The notes under the pieces were generated by a model. It was not told the origin of the DNA. It did no database searches and worked only from the letters and a program-made list of their open reading frames with translations. The position numbers were made by a program, and so were the translations under genes. A stretch of 64,000 bases of DNA from Simmondsia chinensis (Eukaryota; Streptophyta; Magnoliopsida; Caryophyllales; Simmondsiaceae): the NCBI GenBank assembly GCA_018398585.1, contig JAGTTD010000002.1:32666186-32730185 (forward strand), written 5' to 3'. Each line of letters opens with the position of its first letter. Positions within the stretch are counted from its first letter, which is position 1. Shown one piece after another: positions 57,466 through 64,000 of the stretch.

Positions 57466-57723
57466 CTATTTATAGGTATTACTTAGGCGTATCATCTTCA
57501 ACTTTTAAATCAGTGACATAATTGTTCGAACTGGGTAGCGTATTATTCGATTTTTGGATTTATGAGTATTACTTATATATCATTCTCAGTTTTGGAAAAC
57601 TAGAAAACATGGATTTCTTGAATGAATTTTCCAATTTTCTATATTGCAAAATTGGAAAAGAAAAACTGGAGAAGAAAGGGAAAACTAAAGATGAAAAGGA
57701 AAATTGTTTTCTGCTATCAAATA
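57466..57723 (+). repeat. Second copy of the Harbinger-like non-coding repeat
   Basis: Collinear with 2400-2660 (excluding the SINE) up to ttttctgctatcaaa, where copia-4 is inserted. Confidence 0.65.
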
Positions 57724-58313
57724 TATTGATGTATTTTCAAAATAAAGTGTTTCGAATGTTTACTTCTTGTATATTTTGGCTTAAATATGGCACATTATGC
57801 AAGAACCACTTTTGGGAGGTTGTGTGTCAACACCGATTTACTGAACCTAAAGTTTGGGTATGTCTGTTGATACATAGGCCTCACAGGCCCTTTGTGTCAA
57901 CACACATAGCGGTTATTACCGTTATCCTGCACGCCAATTTTGTTATTTTTGGAAATTAATTTAATAATTTTGGAGGGATGTGTCTTAATTAAAAGCATGT
58001 GTTTAATGATGCGTCTCTTCCCGAGAGACACATATAATTCCATATAAAGCCCCTCATTTGGTGTTTGGAAATAACTTGAACAAATTCACTCTCTCTTTTC
58101 TCTTAAAACGTCTCAGTCATCATCCTCTCTCTACGCTCTTACTCTTACTTTGTTGTTGGGTTTCATTGTATTCCATAGACTATTTTGGTATCCAAGAAAT
58201 AAATCTTAAGGAAAATGGTTCGCTACGTGCCTTGAAATCGGTGGTTGATATTGATATCCGTTTTTTTTTATTTCCCTAATGAAATTTGTGTGTTACTCCA
58301 TATTGTCCTAACA
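57724..58313 (+). repeat. Copia-4 5' LTR
   Basis: 590 bp. Starts tattgatgtattttc (TG mutated to TA) and ends gtcctaaca. Contains degenerate gtgtcaacacac elements (about 57825-57905), corresponding to the palindromic sites of copia-2. Confidence 0.75.
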
Positions 58314-58342
58314 ATCTTGAGGCTTAATTTATGTTTTGAAAA

Positions 58343-59120
58343 TGGCTTCCTCTCTATGAGAGATAACTGCGAACTTTGTGAAACTTGAGTGTTTGATGGT
58401 GGAAATTTCCTTCATTGGCAAAGAAAGATGCACTTCTTTATCACTACTTTGAATGTGGTGTATGTCCCGGATACACCAATCCCCTCTTCCAACCGATGAT
58501 GAGACCTTGGCCGACCAACGTGCGAGACTCAAATGGGAGAACAACGATTACATTTGTAGAGGTCATATCCTTAACGGTATGATGGATGCTCTCTTCGGTA
58601 TCTGCTATAATATCACTACCACCAAAGAATTGTGGGATGCTCTTGAAACTAGATATATGGCCGAAGTTACTACAAGTAAGAAATTTCTTGTGAGTTAATT
58701 CAATAATTATAAAATGGTTGATAATCATTCTATTATGGAGTAATTTCATGAAATAGAAAGGATTTTGAACTACTTTAAGCACCATAACTTGAACATGGAT
58801 GATACCATTGTCATTTTCTCCTTGATAAACAAACTTCTACCTTCATGGAAAGATATTAAAAGAGGACTTAAACATAAGAAGGAAGATTTGTCTATTGACA
58901 AGTTTGCTAACCATCTCCGTATTGAGGAAGGTTATAGGTTACATGATAAGAATAAGGATCGTCCCAAGGATATAGCAAAAATTAGTGTCATGGAAAAAGA
59001 CCAGTCAAGTCAAGGACCAAAATGAACCGGACACTTCTCAAAGAAATATGAAGAAAAGAGGCAAAAGCTTGTTTGTTGGGAGTGTCACAAGTCCGGTCAT
59101 ATGAAAAAAGACTATTCCTG
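58343..59120 (+). pseudogene. Copia-4 gag
   Basis: Frames at 58453-58698 and 58765-59025 carry RARLKWENNDYICRGHILNG, TTTKELWDALETRYM, INKLLPSWKDIKRGLKHKKE and LSIDKFANHLRIEEGY, the UBN2 gag. At 59070-59115 there is a zinc knuckle VCWECHKSGHMKKDYS whose fourth ligand Cys is Tyr. A stop precedes the knuckle, and two frameshifts are visible. Confidence 0.75.
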
Positions 59121-59751
59121 CCTCAAGAATAAGAAGAGGATAATACCCGAGATCAATCTCGTTCAAGACGATGAATCTTGGTGGGTTGACTCGGGGGGCT
59201 ACAAAGATAGGGGATTCTTTAAAACTTTTGAACCCGTAGATGATGAATTGGTCTTGTTTATGGGAAATGGTGCAACTATACCTGTTCAGGGTAAAGGGAA
59301 AACTGATTTGGTTTTTACATCGAAAAAAACACTTACCTTAACTAATGTATGTTTTGCACTAGACGTTAAAAGAATCTTGTATCTAGTAACCTTCTTAATA
59401 GGTTCAATTTTAAGTTGGTCTTTGAAGCGGATAAGTTCATCCTATCTAAGGATGGTGCCTTTGTGGGAAAAAAGCTATTTGTATGAAGGAATGTTTAGAC
59501 TTAATGTGAATAAAATGGTTAGTTCGGCTTATATGCTTCATTTTTCTTATCTTTGGCATAATAGACTTGGATATGTTAATTTTCATGGAATGCAAGATAT
59601 GTCTAACTTGGACTTAATTCCACACTTTAATAAAGTTAACGATAAATGTAAAACTTGTATGCTCACAAAAATATCTAGATTATTGTTTCCTTTAGTGCAA
59701 AGGAATACAAGTCTACTTGATTTAATACATAGTGATTTGTGTGACTTACAC
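59101..59751 (+). pseudogene. Copia-4 protease and pre-integrase domain
   Basis: WWVDSGGYKD (D-S-G catalytic triplet present) followed by LVLFMGNGATIPVQGKG and [18 protein letters not shown], then the pre-integrase SYLWHNRLGYVNFHGMQDM with a C-X2-C zinc part (DKCKTCMLTK) and LDLIHSDLCDLH, the entry to the integrase core with its first Asp. Open for 217 codons. Confidence 0.75.
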
Positions 59752-59756
59752 TAGGA

Positions 59757-60569
59757 GGAAAGAGATATTTTATAACGTTTATTGATGATTGTTTAAGATA
59801 TTGCTATGTATTTCTTTAAACTATGAAGATGAATCAGTGGACAAATTTAAAGCATATAAGGATTGCAACCGAACTACATTGTGAAACATTTTTAAAACGT
59901 TAAGAACTAATCGTGGTGGTGAGTACTATCATCCTGCCTAAATACTTTGAAACCACAAGAATTATCCATGAGGTCACGGCACCTTATATGCCACAACAAA
60001 ATGGCGTGGTTGAGCAGAAAAATCAGATTGTAACCGAGATGATGAATGCCATGTTATCATATTCCGAACTCAGTGATGGTTTATTGGGATGAGGCCGTGC
60101 TTACTGCCTGTCATAGTTTGAATCACGTTCCTAACAAAAAAGTAAAATAACCCCATATGAACATTGGAACAAACGGGCTCCTAACTTGAGTTATTTAAAG
60201 GTTTGGGTCTTTAGGGCAATTGTTAAAGTAGCTGAACTTAAAAAGAAAAAGTTAGAGGAAAGAGGAATTGAATATATATTTTTTGGCTATGCAGAACATA
60301 GTAAGGCTTATCGATTTTATGTCATTGAATCAAATGAGCTCATAAATGTTAATACGATAATTGAATCAAGAGATGTCATTTCTGATGAAATACATTTTAG
60401 TTCAATTCCTAGACCGAAAGATAACATTGCGGTTGATAATGGCATGCCTTTGTCACATGATGAAAATCATAATGTGAAGGAAGAAATCCTTGAAAATGCT
60501 CTACGGCTTAAAAGAAGCAAAAGAGTAAGGAAAGACAAATCTTTGGACCATATTCTTATACATTTCTAG
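59757..60569 (+). pseudogene. Copia-4 integrase remnant
   Basis: The core (59757-60180) survives only as pieces: RYFITFIDDC, APYMPQQNGVVEQKNQ (Glu block) and AVLTACHSLNHV. The C-terminal part at 60186-60569 is open: LKVWVFRAIVKVAELKKKK, GYAEHSKAYRFYVIESNELI, NTIIESRDVISDEIHF and LRLKRSKRVRKDKS. Confidence 0.65.
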
Positions 60570-60587
60570 TAGAAGCAACTAGAGACA

Positions 60588-61390
60588 ATGTGGAGGGTCA
60601 AACTCCATATTGTTTGTGTCATAGAGTTGGATCTTATGAAATTTAATGACGCTATGAGGTCTCATGATGCCACCTTTTGGAAAGAGGTGGTAGATGATGA
60701 AATAGACTCCATTATAGGGAACAACACTTGGATTCTTGTGGATCTTCCACGAGGGAATAAGCCCGTAGGATGTAAGTGGATTTTCAAGAAGAAAATAAAG
60801 GTTGATGGAACTGTTGACATGTTCAAAGCCCAGCTAGTGGCTAAAGGGTTTACCCAAAAACAAGGAATAGACTAATTTGATATATATGTCCCAGTGGCAA
60901 GAATATCGACTATTGGAGTGGCGATCGCTCTAGCCTCTATCTATAAATTAAAAGTTCACCAAATGGATGTGAAAATGGCATTCTTAAATGATGAGTTGGA
61001 AGAAGGGGTGTATATGGAACAACCGGAAGGATTTATTGTTCCGAGCCAAGAAAAAAAAGTATGTAAATTCATAAGTTCTTGTATGAGCTAAAACAAGCCC
61101 TAAACAGTGGCACCAAAAATTTGATCAAGTTGTTTTAAACAGTGATTTCAAGATTAATGAATTGGATAAATGTGTTTATAGCAAGTTTGAAAATAATAAG
61201 AGTTGTTATTTGTTTGTATGCCGATAATATGTTAATATTTGGTACTGATATGGAACAAGTAAATAACACCAAACAATTTCTCTGAAATAACTTTGCCATG
61301 AAAGATATTGGTGAAGCTGAAGTTTCTTGGTATTAGGATAATAAGGGATATTGATACAATTTCCTTGACTCAATCTCATTACATTAAAAA
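60588..61390 (+). pseudogene. Copia-4 reverse transcriptase
   Basis: RVT_2 blocks: FWKEVVDDEIDSIIGNNTWI, LPRGNKPVGCKWIFKKKIKV, LVAKGFTQKQGID, stop, then VARISTIGVAIALASIYKLK, VHQMDVKMAFLNDELEEGVY and EQPEGFIV. Near 61213 the catalytic YVDD reads YADN (second Asp lost). Three or more disruptions. Confidence 0.75.
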
Positions 61391-61392
61391 AA

Positions 61393-61943
61393 GTGTTGAA
61401 TAAATTTGATATGAATGAATGTGGTCCTGCTACCACACTAATGGATCGAAAATTAAATTTTGTACCTAATGATGGTGATCCAATTGGTCAACTGAGGTAT
61501 GCTAGAGTCATAGGTTGTCTTATATATGTTACAACTTGTGCAAGGCCTGATATAGCTTTTGCTATTAGAAAGCTAAGTAGATACACTAGCAATCCAAGTA
61601 TGGAACATTGGCATGGGGTACTAAGAGTACTAAAATATCTTAAGAGTACCATCGATTACTGTATTTCTTATGATGGGTATCCTCCTACTTTAGAAATGTA
61701 CTTGGATGGCAATTGGATCTCTAATATAGAGGATTACGGTTCTACAAGCGGACGGGTTTTTCTTAATTGGTGGGGGTGCTATTTCTTGATTCCACCATGG
61801 CAACGGAGTTCATTGCTCTAACTTCTGCGGCAAAAGAAGTAAAATGGTTGAAGTATCTCTTGTATGAGATTCCTTTGTGGCCTAAGCCAATCTCACTGAT
61901 TTCTATCTATTATGATAGTCAAGCTACGCTATGAAAAGCATAT
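61393..61943 (+). pseudogene. Copia-4 RNase H, first part
   Basis: LNKFDMNECGPATTLMDRKL, RYARVIGCLIYVTTCARPDI, LRVLKYLKSTIDYCISYDGY, MYLDGNWISN (catalytic Asp) and TEFIALTSAAKEVKWLKYL, then YYDSQAT. It is cut by the RTE insertion at 61944 and resumes at 62674 with LRHSFVRQLIKNGIIMVDF. Confidence 0.75.
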
Positions 61944-62663
61944 AGCAGCAACAGCAGCAACAACAAAACAAAAAAAGAAAAGAAAAGAAAACTAGTGCCT
62001 CAAGGGCTCCCGCCTCTAGAGGGTCTAGAAAGCATGCAAACAACAACACGGAAAGGCATAGAGGAACAATAAGCAATAGTATACAATGAGCAGTAAGCAA
62101 TAATAGCAATAAGCAACGAAGCAATTGGCATCAAAGCATATAGCACTGCGCAAGCATCAAGCACAAGCGATCAACAACACACCACAAAAACAAGTAGCAA
62201 GTATAAGCAAACCAGCATATATATAAGCCTAAGGGAAGTAAGACTAATTTAGTTGTACCTCTCTACTCTAGCCCTAACATGCTATATCGGCTAAATCCAT
62301 CTCCTTATTCAGGTTTAGGTGGTTGAGGTCCTATCCAATCGTTTCTATCTAGCTCTTCTTAGGCTTGCTTCTCCCTCTCCTCTGATGCATCGTATAGAGT
62401 AGTAAGCATCTCCTGACAGAGGCAATGGTCGGTCTCCGCCTAACATGTCCAAACCATCGTAAATGTTGCTTCCTCAACTTATCTTCTATTGGAGCCATGC
62501 CCAATTTACTTCTTTAAAGTCATTTATGATTTTATCTTTTCCTGTGTGTCCACACATTTACTGCAACATTCTCATCTCCGCCACCTTCAACTTCTACCTA
62601 TGGTACCGTTTAGTTGGCCAACACTCCGCGCCGTATGACATAGCCGGTCTCACTATTGTAGTC
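61944..62663 (-). mobile_element. Second 5'-truncated RTE-clade LINE fragment
   Basis: TSD aaaagcatat at 61934-61943 and 62664-62673; the RNase H frame of copia-4 joins across it. Minus strand: TIVRPAMSYGAECWPTKRYH, KVAEMRMLQMCGHT-like (with one stop), then QHLRWFGHVRRRPTIASVRR near 62470-62410, the same RTE reverse transcriptase C-terminus as at 23144. The 3' end reads gaccctctagaggcgggagc, ccttgaggcact, then a TTTC-rich stretch and (TTG/CTG)n at 61944. The central part of the shared tail is deleted in this copy. Confidence 0.8.
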
Positions 62664-62740
62664 AAAAGCATATTGGTTTGAGACATAGTTTTGTAAGACA
62701 ACTCATCAAGAATGGGATAATCATGGTGGACTTTATGAGA

Positions 62741-62951
62741 GGGTTCATTTACCAGGCACTAATGCACCGGTTCCCATTAGAACTCCGAAATTAAGCGTGC
62801 TTGGGCGAGAGTAGTGGCAAAATGGATGACCTCCTGGGAAGTTCTCACGTTGCCAACCCTATAAGGTTGGGGGTCCTCGAAAACAACATCTCGGCAGGGT
62901 TACACCCTGAAGGCGTAAGGCTACATACATCTCCCCCTCCCCTCACACCCC
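62741..62951 (+). mobile_element. 5S rRNA-headed SINE, copy D (3' truncated)
   Basis: Head 62741-62860: ggttcatttaccaggcacta, box A aattaagcgtgcttgggc, box C gatgacctcctgggaagttc. Tail: aaggttgggggtcctcg, aaaacaacatctcgg, gtaaggctacatacatctcc, then it stops at ctcccctcacacccc, before the gagccctt block. Copia-4 3' UTR sequence follows directly. No TSD was identified, consistent with a deletion at the right end. Confidence 0.8.
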
Positions 62952-63104
62952 GATGTCGTGCTTGGTTACCTGTGACAAAGGGAAAAGAAGGTTGAGCTTA
63001 TGTTCTTAATGGACCCGAGGAAATTATTGAATATCATGTTGCAGGGACATGATCAATGAGGTCTACCTATTCCTAAGTGAGTGTGAAGTTTGCCCACTTA
63101 GTTA

Positions 63105-63924
63105 TCATGTGCGCTAATTTTGTGATTTTTAGAAATTAATTTAATAATTTTAGAGGGATGTGTCCCTTGATTAAAAGCATGTGCTTAATGTGTTTAATGA
63201 TCCTAAGAGACACAAAATTTTATATAAAGCCCTTCATTTGATGTATGGAAATAACTTGAACAAATTCATTCTCTCTTTTTCTTAAAAAGTCTTGGTCATC
63301 ATTGTCTCTCTATGCTCTTACTCTCACTTTATTATTGGATTTTATTATATTCCTTAGACTATATCAGTATCCAAAAAATAAATCTTAAGGAAAACAATTC
63401 GCTACGTGCCTTAAACCGGTGGCTGATATTGATACTTGTTTGGATGCAGCAAGTGTATGGGAAAATAGGGGTACGGAAAGATTCAACAGCCTTCCCTTAA
63501 CTGTTATTAATTGACAATAAAAATGAAAGGGGAAAGATAACTCGATTTCTCACAATCGAAGAAACGAGGTACAAGTCGAATTTAAAATTATGAGTAATAG
63601 CTAGCTCATCATACTAATCTTCCTCATTTATATAGAGGAAGCAAGGACCTAAAGATAAGGAAAGAAATAACTGAAAATACGAAAGTCAAATCAAAATTTG
63701 AAATTCGGATTCAAATCGGGATCGGATCTCGTGTGTCATACCTTGAATCTCGCTGCTTGCTATGATTCTCGCCCCGCGTCACGCCCTGTGCCTTGCAACG
63801 ACAAGCCCCTTGGACCCTCTGCTGATGCCCATCCTTTCGTAGCTGCCGCCAAGCGTTGGCGGGCTGCATCATGTTTTCTTATTTCCCTAACGAAATTTGT
63901 GTGTTACTTCATATTGTCCTAACA
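63105..63924 (+). repeat. Copia-4 3' LTR, partial and interrupted
   Basis: 63105-63436 matches 57915-58255 of the 5' LTR and 63871-63924 matches its end. The first 180 bp of the LTR are missing. Confidence 0.75.
63437..63870. mobile_element. Unidentified insertion in the copia-4 3' LTR
   Basis: 434 bp present here but absent from the 5' LTR. It begins ggatgcagcaagtg and ends gcgggctgcatcat, a short inverted match. The last 150 bp are GC-rich (ctcgccccgcgtcacgccct). No coding similarity, and the TSD is not clear. Confidence 0.5.
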
Positions 63925-64000
63925 GAACAGACCCTAGGAATTTCCTTCCTGCATACGCTAAATAATATAGCACTAGGTTCAAACGGTGGTGGTTTAGACG
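63925..64000. other. Flank of copia-4
   Basis: The continuation of the interrupted Harbinger-like repeat (gaaca then gaccctagg, compare gaccccaag at 2661). Confidence 0.4.

Larger units (their letters stand above)
57724..63924 (+). mobile_element. Ty1-copia element 4 with three later insertions
   Basis: 5' LTR 57724-58313. The 3' LTR is partial (about 63105-63924, with a 434-bp insert). TSD aaata (57719-57723) / gaaca (63925-63929); the paralogous repeat at 2656-2660 reads aaaca, showing one mutation in each copy. Coding order on the plus strand: gag, protease, integrase, RT, RNase H. Inserted in it are an RTE fragment (61944-62663), a 5S-headed SINE (62741-62951) and an unidentified segment (63437-63870). 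Its LTR resembles those of copia-2, and it is the coding relative of that family. Confidence 0.8.

Noticed and set aside
61924..62124. Hydrophobic Leu/Cys-rich peptide on the minus strand
   Set aside because: It is the translated 3' UTR and (TTG/CTG)n tail of the RTE fragment.

Overview
The window looks like repeat-rich nuclear DNA from a eudicot plant. It has AT-rich spacers, several plant transposon superfamilies nested in one another, and one intact protein gene, a plant-type splicing factor 1 / branch-point-binding protein. The species cannot be named from sequence alone. I found no bacterial-style operons, CRISPR arrays, intact tRNA genes or viral genes.

Layout. 1-2670: remnants of a PIF/Harbinger DNA transposon carrying a SINE whose head is a whole 5S rRNA sequence. 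3318-5647: a LINE-like retroposon carrying only ORF1, flanked by a 12-bp target-site duplication (TSD). About 6190-23788: an L1-type LINE ORF2, split by a minus-strand Ty1-copia element (6510-15373, TSD tgttt), an hAT transposon (18458-22358, TSD ctttagac) and a truncated RTE-clade LINE (23144-23765). 23789-37610: a decayed minus-strand copia element. It is split by a second copia element (23810-30381, TSD tggat, itself carrying a short hAT at 25558-26760), by a relative of that element (about 31000-35031) and by a 5S-headed SINE (35668-35929). 38891-46966: a 5'-truncated minus-strand L1 (14-bp TSD), split by a non-coding LTR element (39905-44939) with two tandem arrays. 47700-50900: the SF1 gene. 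50900-55611: spacer. 55627-56053: a chimeric retroposon. 56160-56925: a palindromic DNA element holding another 5S-headed SINE. 57724-63924: a copia element carrying an RTE fragment, a fourth 5S-headed SINE and an unidentified insert.

The most interesting system is a dispersed retroposon family. Four copies have a full 5S rRNA head, including the internal Pol III control regions. The head is fused directly to a tail that is also the 3' end of two RTE-clade LINE fragments in this window. Two further insertions carry the same tail without the 5S head. This supports a model in which RTE reverse transcriptase mobilises RNAs carrying this tail and 5S rRNA was captured to supply a promoter. The clean junction, shared tail, TSDs and orientations can all be read here. 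Genome-wide copy number and novelty cannot.

Apart from SF1, all coding-like stretches are broken transposon genes. Boundaries quoted with a TSD are firm; those marked approximate come from alignment by eye.
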